Numbered from the stretch's first letter, positions 8,890 to 17,527 are shown. The stretch: 64,000 nucleotides of DNA from Saccharopolyspora rectivirgula DSM 43747 (GCF_000497205.1 NZ_AYJW01000012.1:1-64000), one strand, 5' to 3'. Translations and numbers: made by a program. Notes: generated by a model not told the origin, from the letters alone.

Positions 8890-10138
8890 GATCGACTCCG
8901 GTTCTGTCCGCGATCAGCGCGGCATCGCGCAGCCGACGGTCGACGAAGTCGGCCAGCCGGCCGGCGAGTTCCGGTGGGCAGCCGCAGTTGGACAGTTGTT
9001 GGCAGGCCAGTTCGAAGACGGATTCGGCGGTGCGGGCCAGGGTGGTGTCGGCCAGTCCGTGCTTGGCGGCGTGCACCCAGCGGCCCGCTGCCGGGGAGGT
9101 GCGCTCCAGCACTTCGTCCACCACCGCTTCGTCGTGGAACAACGCGATCACCGCCGCGGCCGGCAGCATCCAGTCCTGGCCCGGCTGGGTGTCGAGGTAG
9201 CGGACCTCGAAGTAGCCGCGGGGGCGGACGGGCGGGAACAGGGTGCTCAGGTGGTAGTCGAGGTCGGACAGGGTGGGAGGTCTGGGCAGCGCGCCGTTGA
9301 TCCACTCGGCGAAGGTGATCCCGTTGGGCACGCTCCAATCCGGCCCTTCCCGCCGCATGCACACCACCGGGGTGTCCAGCGCCCGTCTGGCCCAGCTGCC
9401 GGCCGGGTCCGGGGTGACGGGGGCGGGGTGGGTGCGCACCGGGTCGGTGCGGAGCAGGCATTGCGTCCGGGTCGACGACCACCCGGTGCGCTTGCCGAAG
9501 AGCCGTGGCGAGTTGGCGAACACCGCCAGCATGACCGGCCCCAGCGAGTGCAGTGCGGCCCAGCGGGCCGCCACCCGGTGCCGCTCCCCCATGTCCAGGC
9601 AGACTTGCACGCCAGCGGTGCTGCACATCATCAGTCGACCGCCGATGCCGATGCGGTCGAAGGCGGTTTCCATCGCCGTGTAGCGCGGGACCTGCAGGAT
9701 CCGCCGCGGCGGCCGCCAGGGGTCCGTGCCTTCGGTTCCCATGGCGAGGCCGCGTTCCGCGAGTCGCCGCTGCAGGTAGTCCGCGTCGGCGGTGACCGAG
9801 TTGAACAGGGAAGCCATCGAGCTGGTGGGCAGACTGGAGATCTCCACCTGTCCGCCGGGTTCGACGGTGAGCACCGAACCGTTGGGCAGCGGCTGGTGGG
9901 TGCTGTCAGGAACGAGGGATTGCGGCGCGTGCGGTTCGAGTGCGGTGATGAGGTCGACCAGTTCGAACGGAGCAGCGGGGTCGTGGACCGGGTGCACGGT
10001 CCATTCCAGTTCAACGCCCAGCAACGTCGGCGGGCCGTGCTTGAAGCACACGGACGCCACGTACGCCTCGGCTTCGGCTCGGGTGCGTATCCGCGGGCCG
10101 GAGAGCTCTGTGGCAGTCGGGCTTAACGACACGGACAT
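8882..10138 (-). CDS. egtA: Glutamate-cysteine ligase EgtA
   Basis: 418 residues of the GCS2/EgtA family, which makes gamma-glutamylcysteine for ergothioneine. Segments seen include GVELEWTVHP (substrate/metal binding), STAGVQVCLDMG and YFEVRYLDTQPGQDW. The ATG at 10138 was preferred to an upstream TTG (10189) because it keeps the conserved N-terminus and leaves room for the dyad at 10153-10168; its SD (GGTGAT) is weak. It is the first gene of egtABCD-nitroreductase and is divergent from the acnR-like gene. egtE, the C-S lyase, is not in the window, so another PLP enzyme must finish the pathway. Confidence 0.93.
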   Translation of the reverse strand: MSVSLSPTATELSGPRIRTRAEAEAYVASVCFKHGPPTLLGVELEWTVHPVHDPAAPFELVDLITALEPHAPQSLVPDSTHQPLPNGSVLTVEPGGQVEISSLPTSSMASLFNSVTADADYLQRRLAERGLAMGTEGTDPWRPPRRILQVPRYTAMETAFDRIGIGGRLMMCSTAGVQVCLDMGERHRVAARWAALHSLGPVMLAVFANSPRLFGKRTGWSSTRTQCLLRTDPVRTHPAPVTPDPAGSWARRALDTPVVCMRREGPDWSVPNGITFAEWINGALPRPPTLSDLDYHLSTLFPPVRPRGYFEVRYLDTQPGQDWMLPAAAVIALFHDEAVVDEVLERTSPAAGRWVHAAKHGLADTTLARTAESVFELACQQLSNCGCPPELAGRLADFVDRRLRDAALIADRTGVDHA

Positions 10139-10152
10139 GCTGATCACCGCCA

Positions 10153-10168
10153 GTAATCGGACGATTAC
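10153..10168. promoter_or_regulatory. 16-bp dyad upstream of egtA
   Basis: GTAATCG-GA-CGATTAC is a perfect inverted repeat centred 23 bp upstream of the egtA start codon. Its position fits an operator for the egt operon. No regulator binding this exact motif is known to me. Confidence 0.5.
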
Positions 10169-10271
10169 CGACGCTACCGGCACAACCAACCGATCGCATG
10201 CGTTGCAGCCGCCCGTGGCGGATCAGCGCACCGCCAACACCGGGCCGCGGGATTCACCCGCATCACAGCAA

Positions 10272-10291
10272 CAATACGTACGTACGGATTG
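10272..10291. promoter_or_regulatory. 20-bp near-perfect palindrome upstream of the acnR-like gene
   Basis: CAATACGTACGTACGGATTG differs from its reverse complement at only one symmetric pair. It sits 32 bp upstream of the ATG at 10324. TetR proteins commonly autoregulate through such sites, so this is the probable operator of the adjacent regulator. Confidence 0.6.
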
Positions 10292-10323
10292 CATTGGAGG
10301 AATGGCCCTGCAACGATCAGTGC

Positions 10324-10917
10324 ATGCCTCGGGTCAGCCAGGACCACCTCGAAGCCCGGCGCCGTCAGATCCTCGACGGCTCCCGGAAGTGTTTTGCGCG
10401 CTTCGGATACGAAGGTGCGACGGTACGTCGCTTGGAAGAAGCCACCGGTTTGTCCCGCGGCGCCATCTTCCACCACTTCAAGGACAAGGAATCGCTGTTC
10501 CTCGCACTGGCCGAGGACGACGCCAAGAGAATGGCCGACGTGGTCGCCGAGCAGGGCTTGGTGCAGGTGATGCGGAACCTGCTCGACCAGTCCGATTCGG
10601 ATGACACGCACACCCCGGAAGCCGACTGGCTCGGCACCCGGTTGGAGGTCTCCCGCCGACTGCGCACCGACGAGGACTTCCGCGCCCGCTGGGCCCAGCG
10701 CTCCGAACAGCTCACCGAAGCCACTCGCGCCCGACTGCAGTGGCAGCACGCCTCCGGGAACCTCCGCGACGACATCAGCGTTGACGTGCTGACCGCCTAC
10801 TTGGAGCTGGTGCTCGAGGGGCTGGTGTCCCACCTGGCGATGGGGTTGCCCAGGGAGAACCTCAGCCAGGTGCTGGATCTCGTCGAGGAGAGCGTCCGGC
10901 GTCACCGAAGCCGGTGA
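10324..10917 (+). CDS. TetR family regulator, AcnR-type
   Basis: 197 residues. The N-terminal TetR helix-turn-helix reads GYEGATVRRLEEATGLSRGA, then IFHHFKDKESLFLALAEDDA, and is very close to AcnR of Corynebacterium, a repressor of aconitase that responds to iron and citrate status. The C-terminal half (ISVDVLTAYLELVLEGLVSHLAMG) also follows AcnR. AcnR genes normally lie just downstream of acn; none is visible here. The ATG at 10324 was chosen because the conserved region begins at once; longer in-frame starts would run through the palindrome. A 20-bp palindrome precedes it. Whether it regulates aconitase elsewhere or the neighbours is open. Confidence 0.8.
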   Translation: MPRVSQDHLEARRRQILDGSRKCFARFGYEGATVRRLEEATGLSRGAIFHHFKDKESLFLALAEDDAKRMADVVAEQGLVQVMRNLLDQSDSDDTHTPEADWLGTRLEVSRRLRTDEDFRARWAQRSEQLTEATRARLQWQHASGNLRDDISVDVLTAYLELVLEGLVSHLAMGLPRENLSQVLDLVEESVRRHRSR

Positions 10918-11017
10918 TCTTCCCGCCCCGTGTGGCGCAGACTTGTGCTCTACGAACCGCGTGCCGCAGCGGCCGCGCTGGCCGGCGGCAGGTCGCACTC
11001 TGCGTACTGGAGGTGTC

Positions 11018-12403
11018 GTGCATCCGCTGCTTTCCCGCGATCTCAAGCGCCTGCCCGAGCTGCTCGAACAAGCCCGCAACTACGCCGTTTCAGTGCTGGC
11101 GGACTTGCCGTCCCGACCAGCAGCGGTCCCTCCGGCCCCCAAGGACGCCGAACCGCTCCCGGAGGAGGGCATCGGGTCGGCAGCGGCGCTGGAGCACTTC
11201 CAGCGCAGGTGGGCCACCGGGTTCTCCGGCAGCGCCGGTAGCCGCTACCTGGGGTTCGTCACCGGCGGCGCCACCCCGGCGGCGGTGGTCGGCGACTGGC
11301 TGACCGGCGTGTTCGACCAGAACGTGGTGTCCAGCAGCGACTCGTGCGCCACCGACCTGGAGCGGGAGACGGTCGGCTGGCTGCGGGAACTGTTCGGGCT
11401 GTCCGCCGAGCACTCCGGGGCCTTCGTCACCGGTGCGACGATGTCCAACTTCGTGGGCCTGGCCATCGGACGGGAGTGGGTCGGCGAACAGCTGGGGGTT
11501 TCGATCGCGGACGACGGCTTGGCAGCGGTCGGGGACATCCCGGTGCTGTCGAGCAGCCCGCACTCCAGCACCTTCAAGGCGCTGTCCATGCTCGGCATCG
11601 GCCGCAACAGCGTCCGCCGCATCCCCTCCCTGCCGGGCCGGGAAGCCGTCGACGTCGACCAGCTCGCCGCTGAGCTGGAAGCGCTCGACGGGCGCCCGGC
11701 CATCGTGGTCGCCAACGCCGGCACCGTGAACACCGTCGACTTCGACGACTTGCGGGCGCTCGCCGAGCTGCGGCAGCGCCACCGGTTCTGGCTGCACGTC
11801 GACGCGGCCTTCGGGGGGTTCGCGGCGCTCTCCCCGCGGTACGCCGATCTCGTCGCCGGCCTGGACCAGGCCGACTCGATCTGCATCGACCTGCACAAAT
11901 GGCTCAACGTGCCCTACGACAGCGGCGTGCAGTTCAGCCGGCGACCGGACCTGCAGGTCCGGATCTTCCAGAACTACGCGACGTACCTGGGGCTCCCCGG
12001 GCCGGACCCGGATTTCGTGCACCTGACCCCGGAGAGCTCGCGCCGGCTGCGGGCGTTGCCGGCGTGGTTCACCCTCACCGCCTACGGCAGGCAGGGCCAC
12101 CGGGAGATCGTCGAGCGGGACGCGGCTCTGGCGCAGGAGCTCGGCAACCGGATATCCGCCGCTCCGCACCTGCGGCTGCTGGCCCCGGTGCGGTTGAACA
12201 CGGTGTGCTTCACCCTGGCCGAACAGCCCACCGCGGAGAAGATCGATGCACTGGCCAACGCGATCGCCCGGTCCGGTCAGACCTTCCTCAGCCCCACCGT
12301 CCACCAGGGGGTTCCCGCGCTGCGGGCGGCGGTGAGCAATTGGCGCACCACGGAGGACGACCTGCCGAAGATCATGGACGCGCTGGGCTGCCCGGCCGCC
12401 TAG
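11018..12403 (+). CDS. Group II PLP-dependent (aromatic amino acid type) decarboxylase
   Basis: 461 residues of the AADC/GAD-like family. PLP-binding features are WLHVDAAFGGFAAL (Asp for the PLP ring nitrogen) and the Schiff-base lysine in CIDLHKWLNVPYDSGV. The N-terminal Gly/Ala-rich region YLGFVTGGATPAAVVGDWL is typical. The GTG at 11018 follows GGAGG at 11009-11013. Members decarboxylate aromatic or acidic amino acids, and some act as aldehyde synthases or C-C lyases; the substrate cannot be read from the sequence. It is not an EgtE-type C-S lyase. It stands alone after the TetR gene (100 bp gap) and ends at a strong hairpin. Confidence 0.8.
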   Translation: MHPLLSRDLKRLPELLEQARNYAVSVLADLPSRPAAVPPAPKDAEPLPEEGIGSAAALEHFQRRWATGFSGSAGSRYLGFVTGGATPAAVVGDWLTGVFDQNVVSSSDSCATDLERETVGWLRELFGLSAEHSGAFVTGATMSNFVGLAIGREWVGEQLGVSIADDGLAAVGDIPVLSSSPHSSTFKALSMLGIGRNSVRRIPSLPGREAVDVDQLAAELEALDGRPAIVVANAGTVNTVDFDDLRALAELRQRHRFWLHVDAAFGGFAALSPRYADLVAGLDQADSICIDLHKWLNVPYDSGVQFSRRPDLQVRIFQNYATYLGLPGPDPDFVHLTPESSRRLRALPAWFTLTAYGRQGHREIVERDAALAQELGNRISAAPHLRLLAPVRLNTVCFTLAEQPTAEKIDALANAIARSGQTFLSPTVHQGVPALRAAVSNWRTTEDDLPKIMDALGCPAA

Positions 12404-12415
12404 GTGGACGAACGA

Positions 12416-12452
12416 GTGCGGCCGGCCGCCCCGGAGGGCGAGCCGGCCGCAC
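12416..12452. terminator. Bidirectional hairpin terminator
   Basis: GTGCGGCCGGC (12416-12426) pairs perfectly with GCCGGCCGCAC (12442-12452). It sits between the convergent decarboxylase and peptide transporter genes. No T-tract. Confidence 0.7.
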
Positions 12453-12466
12453 CGCTGCGAGGACGG

Positions 12467-13942
12467 TCAGAGCACTCCGTGCATGTAGCGCTTGATGCTG
12501 CGGGAAGCGATCAGCAGCAGCACCGCACACCCGATCGTGGCCAGGCCGACGAGACCGAAGTAGATCTGCTGGTTCTCCACCGAGTACAGCTTGACCAACT
12601 GGGCGCCCAGGCCCTGCCCCATGGCCGGGGCCAGGAAGTAGAGGCCCAGCGTCTGGGAGGCGAACACCTTGGGGGCCAGCTTGGTGGTCACCGACAGGCC
12701 GACCGGCGAGAGCATCAGCTCACCCACGGTCATCAGCACGAACACCAGGGCCAGCATGAGCGGCAGGTGGTTGTCGCCGCCGGCCACGGTCTTGGACAGC
12801 ACGACCCACAGGAACGCGATGCCGACGAACAGCAGACCGCCGACGAACTTCCGCGGGGTGGACGGCTGCCGCTCCCCCAGCTTGATCCACAGGGTCGCGA
12901 ACAGCGGTGCCATGATGATGATGGCCAGCGGGTTGATGGACTGGAACCACGAGGCCGGGATCTCGTAGCCGAACACGTTCAGATCGGTGTCCGACTCGGC
13001 CAGGTTCGCCAGCGTGTTGGGCTGCTGCTCGAACAGCAGGAAGAACAGCGCGGTCGCCAGGAACAGCGGGATGTAGGCCAGCAGCCGGTCCCGCTCCACC
13101 TTGGTGATCTGCTTGCTGCTGAGCATCACCGCGAAGTAGACGATCGGCAGCACCGCGGAGATGAAGCTGATCAGGTTCACCAGCCCGTCGAGGCCGAGGA
13201 CGCCGAGGAAGCCCAGCGCGGCCAGCACACCCAGGAAGACCACCGCGAGCGCGATGACGCGACCCAGCACCCAGGACTTCCTCTCCGCCGGCAGCGGGTT
13301 GACCGGCTTCAGCCCGGAGGAGCCGAGGTTCTTGCGGCCGATGAGGTATTGGATGAGGCCGAACGCCATGCCGACGGCCGCGGCGCCGAAGCCGAGGTGC
13401 CAGCTGACCTTTTCGCCGAGCCATCCGCACACCAGCGGCGCCAGCAGACCGCCGATGTTGATGCCCATGTAGAAGATCGAGAAACCGGCGTCCCGGCGCG
13501 TGTCGTGCTCGCCGTACAGCCCGCCCACGATGCCCGAGATGTTGGGCTTGAGCAGACCGGTGCCGATCACCAGGAACACCAGCCCGCCGATCACGCTGAC
13601 CATTCCGCCGGGCAGCGCCAGGCAGATGTGGCCGAACATGATGATGAAGCCGCCCCAGAACACCGACCACTGCGCACCGATGATCCGGTCGGCGAGCCAG
13701 CCCCCGACGATGCCCGACATGTAGACGGAGGCACCGTAGATCCCCACCAGGGACAGCGCGGTGGACTCCGGGATTCCCAGGCCACCCTCGGCGACCGAGA
13801 AGTACAGGTAGTACCCCAGGATCGCGCGCATCCCGTAGTAGGAGAACCGCTCCCACATCTCGGTGAAGAAGAGCGTTGACAGTCCGCGCGGATGGCCGAA
13901 AAACCCCCGCTGCGGCGCGTCCGCAACCGCGCTTGTGCTCAC
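12467..13942 (-). CDS. Peptide:H+ symporter, POT/PTR family
   Basis: 491 residues, MFS fold with about 12-14 membrane segments. The POT signature is present: the ExxER motif in FTEMWERFSYYGMRAIL and the second motif FSIFYMGINIGGLLAPLVCG. These carriers import di- and tripeptides with protons. Two GTG starts compete: 13942 has GAGAGG at about 8 nt, while 13948 would place it too close; I use 13942 (MSTSAVADAP). The gene is monocistronic with an AT-richer upstream region. Family firm, substrate range inferred. Confidence 0.9.
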   Translation of the reverse strand: MSTSAVADAPQRGFFGHPRGLSTLFFTEMWERFSYYGMRAILGYYLYFSVAEGGLGIPESTALSLVGIYGASVYMSGIVGGWLADRIIGAQWSVFWGGFIIMFGHICLALPGGMVSVIGGLVFLVIGTGLLKPNISGIVGGLYGEHDTRRDAGFSIFYMGINIGGLLAPLVCGWLGEKVSWHLGFGAAAVGMAFGLIQYLIGRKNLGSSGLKPVNPLPAERKSWVLGRVIALAVVFLGVLAALGFLGVLGLDGLVNLISFISAVLPIVYFAVMLSSKQITKVERDRLLAYIPLFLATALFFLLFEQQPNTLANLAESDTDLNVFGYEIPASWFQSINPLAIIIMAPLFATLWIKLGERQPSTPRKFVGGLLFVGIAFLWVVLSKTVAGGDNHLPLMLALVFVLMTVGELMLSPVGLSVTTKLAPKVFASQTLGLYFLAPAMGQGLGAQLVKLYSVENQQIYFGLVGLATIGCAVLLLIASRSIKRYMHGVL

Positions 13943-14471
13943 GATCACGTCCTCTCGTGCATTTCAATGAAAAGGCGGCTGTAGCCGCGCGAGACTTCGA
14001 GCGGCAGATTACGCCCCGTGTCCATATTTCACACTTTCGGGTCAGCTCATTTTCGCTATCTTGTTACCTTTGGTACAGACCTCTCCGCTGGCCGGTTGTC
14101 GCCACGATCGATCCACTGGCCGACATCGACGGCAGAACTGAGCGGACGAGCGGGCCAGTGGACAACCCCAAGTAATTCCGCGAAGCTGGATCGAGCAACC
14201 GCAAACCGTCCGCCGGGCACGCCTCCCCCTCCACCGTGCCACTGTCCGTGACCAGCGGACCCGAAAAGTGTTCAGAAGAACTGGCGTCCGCTCGCACCGC
14301 TCCCGTCCGCGGTCGGCACAACACCGAACGTCAGCGACAGGAGACTAGTCGAGCATCACAGCAACGGCTTCCCGGCCAGCGCACCGAGGATGACCCGCGA
14401 GAACAGCTCGACCGCACCGATCCCGCCGAATCCGTGATGACTTTGTCACTTCGGCTGTTCCCGGTGCGCGC
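13943..14471. other. Intergenic region between peptide transporter and CNNM operon
   Basis: No convincing gene. 13960-14080 is AT-richer than the surroundings and probably holds the transporter promoter on the minus strand. A plus-strand open frame at 14236-14514 has no family features and overlaps the promoter of the next operon. Confidence 0.5.
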
Positions 14472-14620
14472 ATATACTCGTCCTGTAATTCACGCAATGC
14501 CCAATGAGGAGTGAAAACTTCAGTGCCAGAGGCACAATCCCCCGACGGCAGTACCAAGCCGGGGCAGCATAGTCCCGGCTTTTCCAGGCACAGGACCTCC
14601 CCGTGCCGGGGTGACCGCTG
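14472..14620 (+). promoter_or_regulatory. Structured 5' leader with a possible attenuator
   Basis: TATACT at 14473-14478 is a good -10. The leader then holds three elements: a small hairpin GTGCC-aga-GGCAC (14523-14535); a stem formed by CCCC (14540-14543) with GGGG (14561-14564) and GGC with GCC; and a terminator-like hairpin AAGCCGGG (14556-14563) / CCCGGCTT (14574-14581) followed by TT. The last two share bases 14558-14563, so they cannot both form. A further stem GGCAC/GTGCC (14587-14606) lies just before the start codon. This is the logic of a riboswitch or attenuator. I do not recognise it as the M-box or any other class I know. Confidence 0.5.
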
Positions 14621-15955
14621 ATGGAGGTCCTGCTAGCAATCATCGGACTGCTGTTCGTCGCGCTGTTGACTCTGGGCACGGCACTCGCGGTCGCGGCTGA
14701 ATTCTCCCTCACTTCGCTGGAGCGCAGCACCGTCGACGCGCACGCCCGGGAAATCGGGGACCGCCGGGCCAAAGCCGTGCAGCACGCTCACCGCACCCTC
14801 TCGTTCCAGCTCTCCGGCGCCCAGGTGGCCATCACCTTGACCACCCTGGTGACCGGTTACGTGGCCGAGCCGCTCATCGGCGACCTGATCAAACCAGTGC
14901 TCACCCTGGTCGGGTTGCCCGCGACAGCAGCCCAAGCCATCGCGCTGACGCTGGCCCTGCTGCTGGCCACCGCCCTGTCGATGGTGTTCGGCGAGATGGT
15001 GCCGAAGAACCTGGCGATCGCCAAACCGCTGCCCACCGCGCGGGCCATCGCGGGCTACCACTCGGGGTTCTCCCGGATCTTCCGGTGGCTGATCGTGGCC
15101 ATGAACAACAGCGCCAACTGGATGGTGCGCAAGCTGGGCATCGAACCGCAGGAGGAACTGCGGTCGGCCCGCTCGGCGGACGAGCTGGGTTCGATCGTGC
15201 GCTCCAGCGCCGAGCACGGCACGCTGGACGCGCAGACCGCGGAACTGCTCAACCGGTCGCTGCGCTTCAAGCACCGCACGGCGGAGGAACTGATGACTCC
15301 GCGCGTGCGCGTGGAGTCGCTGTCCACGCAGAACACGGTGGCGGACCTGCTCGAGCTGGCCAGTCGCACCGGCATGTCCCGATTCCCGGTGCACGGCCGG
15401 GACCTCGACGACATCCAAGGAGTCGTGCACGTCAAACACGCGTTCGGGGTGCCAGCCGAGCAGCGGCACACCACCCCGGTGACCGCGCTCACCCGCCCGG
15501 TGCCAACGGTCCCGGAAAGCCTCGACGGGGACGCGCTGCTGGAGAAACTGCGCGGGTCAGGACTGCAGCTGGCCGTGGTGGTCGACGAGTACGGCGGAAC
15601 CGCGGGCATCGTGACCCTGGAAGACGTCGTCGAGGAGATCATCGGAGATGTCCGGGACGAGCACGACTGGCAGGACGCCATGACCATCCAGCGGCTGGAC
15701 CCGGACACCTGGTTGGCGTCCGGCCTGCTGCGCCCGGACGAGCTCACCGAAGCCACCGGTTTCGGCTTCCCGGACGGGGACTACGAGACGGTGGCCGGGC
15801 TCGTGCTCGCCCAGCTCGGCCAGATCCCGCAGGTCGGGACCTCGGTCACGGTCGGGGAATGGCAGTTGACCGTCACCAGGATGGACCGGCACCGCATCGC
15901 TGAGCTCCGCCTGGCGCACAAGCCGGCCTACACCGGCGGCGAGAAGGTGGCGTGA
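14621..15955 (+). CDS. CNNM/CorC (hemolysin C) family transporter, first of a pair
   Basis: 444 residues: a DUF21/CNNM membrane domain (1-~190, with the conserved VFGEMVPKNLAIAKP), a CBS pair (about 215-345, MTPRVRVESL and VVDEYGGTAGIVTLEDVVEEIIGDV), and a C-terminal CorC_HlyC domain (about 355-435, DGDYETVAGLVLAQLGQIP). Related proteins handle Mg2+/Co2+ efflux or homeostasis. The ATG at 14621 follows a structured leader. The stop overlaps the start of the second CNNM gene, so the two are probably translated together and may act as a heteromer. Family firm, ion specificity unknown. Confidence 0.9.
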   Translation: MEVLLAIIGLLFVALLTLGTALAVAAEFSLTSLERSTVDAHAREIGDRRAKAVQHAHRTLSFQLSGAQVAITLTTLVTGYVAEPLIGDLIKPVLTLVGLPATAAQAIALTLALLLATALSMVFGEMVPKNLAIAKPLPTARAIAGYHSGFSRIFRWLIVAMNNSANWMVRKLGIEPQEELRSARSADELGSIVRSSAEHGTLDAQTAELLNRSLRFKHRTAEELMTPRVRVESLSTQNTVADLLELASRTGMSRFPVHGRDLDDIQGVVHVKHAFGVPAEQRHTTPVTALTRPVPTVPESLDGDALLEKLRGSGLQLAVVVDEYGGTAGIVTLEDVVEEIIGDVRDEHDWQDAMTIQRLDPDTWLASGLLRPDELTEATGFGFPDGDYETVAGLVLAQLGQIPQVGTSVTVGEWQLTVTRMDRHRIAELRLAHKPAYTGGEKVA

Positions 15956-16995
15956 TGAGCGACGGTCTGGCCATCTTCCTGGGCATCGCCTTGCTCTTGC
16001 TGAACGCCCTGTTCGTCGGGGCGGAGTTCTCGCTGTTGTCCTCCCGCCGGGACCGCCTGGAAGCGCTGCTGGCGCAGGGCATCGGTCGAGCGCGCATCGT
16101 GATCAAGGCGAGCCAGGAGGGCTCGCTGATGCTCACCAGCGCGCAGTTGGGCATCACCCTCTGCTCGCTCGGCCTCGGCCGGTTGGGCGAGCCCGCTGTG
16201 GCGCACCAGTTGCAGCGGCTGGTGGCACCGCTGCCGGTTCCGGAACCGGTGCTGCACTCGGCCGCTTTCGCGATCGCCTTGGCGGTCGTGGTGGTGCTGC
16301 ACGTGATGATCGGCGAGATGGTGCCGAAGAACCTGGCGATCTCCGACCCCGAGCGGCTGGCGCTGTGGCTGGTGCCTCCGCTGGTCGGGTTCGTCAAGGT
16401 GGCCCGCCCGCTGATCGCGCTGTTCAACATGCTGGCCAACGGCGTGCTGCGGTTGCTGCGCGTGGAGCCGAAGGAAGAGCTGGAAACGGCGTACACCTCT
16501 GCCGAGCTGGCGGAGTTGCTCGTCGAATCCCGCCGGGAGGGGCTGCTCGCGCAAAGCGAGCACCGCCGCCTGGCGCAGGCTCTGCTGTCCGCGCAGCACA
16601 CCGTCAGCGACGTGCTGATCCCGCTGGAGGAGTTGAAGACCCTGCCGGCCAACCCGAACGTCGGCGACGTCGAGCGGGCGGTGGCCACCACCGGGTTCTC
16701 CCGGTTCCCGGTGTGCTCAGCCGAAGGCAGGATGCTCGGCTATCTCCACGTCAAGGACGTGCTGGACCAGGCCGGCACCGACCCCACCACTCCGGTTCCG
16801 GCGGAACGGATCCGCCCGCTGCCGTCGGTGTCGGTGACCGACCGGCTGGACGAGGCGATGACGTCGCTGCGCCGGGCGGGGAGCCACCTGGCGATGGCCA
16901 CCACCCCCAGCGGTGAAGTGGCCGGGGTCGTCGCCCTGGAGGACCTCGTCGAGGAGTACGTCGGCAAGGTCCGCGACGGCACTCACGTAAGCTGA
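15955..16995 (+). CDS. CNNM/CorC family transporter, second of a pair, lacking the CorC domain
   Basis: 346 residues: CNNM membrane domain (1-~190, MIGEMVPKNLAISDP) and a CBS pair (about 210-340, ending GVVALEDLVEEYVGKV), but no C-terminal CorC_HlyC domain, so it is about 100 residues shorter than its neighbour. The ATG at 15955 shares one base with the stop of the upstream gene; GTG at 15952 is possible. Tandem long/short CNNM pairs are common in actinobacteria and suggest a two-subunit transporter. A strong hairpin follows 13 bases after the stop. Confidence 0.88.
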   Translation: MSDGLAIFLGIALLLLNALFVGAEFSLLSSRRDRLEALLAQGIGRARIVIKASQEGSLMLTSAQLGITLCSLGLGRLGEPAVAHQLQRLVAPLPVPEPVLHSAAFAIALAVVVVLHVMIGEMVPKNLAISDPERLALWLVPPLVGFVKVARPLIALFNMLANGVLRLLRVEPKEELETAYTSAELAELLVESRREGLLAQSEHRRLAQALLSAQHTVSDVLIPLEELKTLPANPNVGDVERAVATTGFSRFPVCSAEGRMLGYLHVKDVLDQAGTDPTTPVPAERIRPLPSVSVTDRLDEAMTSLRRAGSHLAMATTPSGEVAGVVALEDLVEEYVGKVRDGTHVS

Positions 16996-17007
16996 TCGCG
17001 TGATCGC

Positions 17008-17057
17008 ACGCGGTGGGCTGCCCGCACTTGCCGGAGCAGGTGGGCAGCCCACCGCGT
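17008..17057. terminator. 16-bp perfect hairpin terminator
   Basis: ACGCGGTGGGCTGCCC (17008-17023) pairs with GGGCAGCCCACCGCGT (17042-17057) around an 18-nt loop. It ends the CNNM operon. The stem closely resembles the one at 63174-63217. Confidence 0.8.
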
Positions 17058-17218
17058 CCTCACTCCGATTCGGCGGTCGTCGCCTGCCGGGGCGGAACTT
17101 CTGAGGGATTCCTGCGCAGCCGGTAGCGCCGGCCCAGTCGGGTGTGGAAGGAGTCGCACGCGAATCCGCGGGCCAGGCCGAGGGCCCGAACGCGCCGCTG
17201 CACGCAAGGGGGCTGATC

Positions 17219-17458
17219 ATGTCCACCCGGGAAGCGAGATTGGCCGCTGCCATCCGGCAGAGCCAGTGGCTGGCAGACGACGTCGCGCACGACCTGCCGT
17301 ACCGGAAGGTCACCGCGGCACAGCTGAGCGAATTGGCTGAAGGGCTCACCCGCCTGGCGCTCGAGCTGTCCCGCTACGCCGGGAGCCTGGAAGAAACCGA
17401 GGAGACCGGGCTCGCCCCGCGCACCGCAGGCCGGGACATGCCGGCCCGCAACGACTGA
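17219..17458 (+). CDS. Small conserved-looking hypothetical protein
   Basis: 79 residues, predicted largely helical (MSTREARLAAAIRQSQWLAD; AAQLSELAEGLTRLALELSR), with no membrane segment, signal peptide or known motif. The ATG at 17219 is preceded by AAGGGGG about 7 nt upstream, a good ribosome binding site, and codon usage matches the GC-rich chromosome, so it is likely expressed. It sits alone between the CNNM terminator and the interrupted glycosylase gene. Function unknown. Confidence 0.65.
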   Translation: MSTREARLAAAIRQSQWLADDVAHDLPYRKVTAAQLSELAEGLTRLALELSRYAGSLEETEETGLAPRTAGRDMPARND

Positions 17459-17527
17459 CCACCAGCTGCCCATCCGTCTCTGACCTGCGACAAGAGCAGG
17501 AATCGCGGTCGACTAACCTGACTGGCG

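Noticed and set aside
11018-12403. PLP enzyme near egt genes as the missing EgtE
   Set aside because: Its motifs (LHKW, HVDAAFGG) are those of group II decarboxylases, not of the EgtE C-S lyase family, and it is on the opposite strand behind a TetR gene.
14236-14514. Small plus-strand ORF in the region before the CNNM operon
   Set aside because: No SD, no protein-like pattern, and it overlaps the operon promoter and leader.
14472-14620. M-box or yybP-ykoY riboswitch as the identity of the CNNM leader
   Set aside because: The conserved cores of those classes are not visible. I kept it as an unclassified leader.
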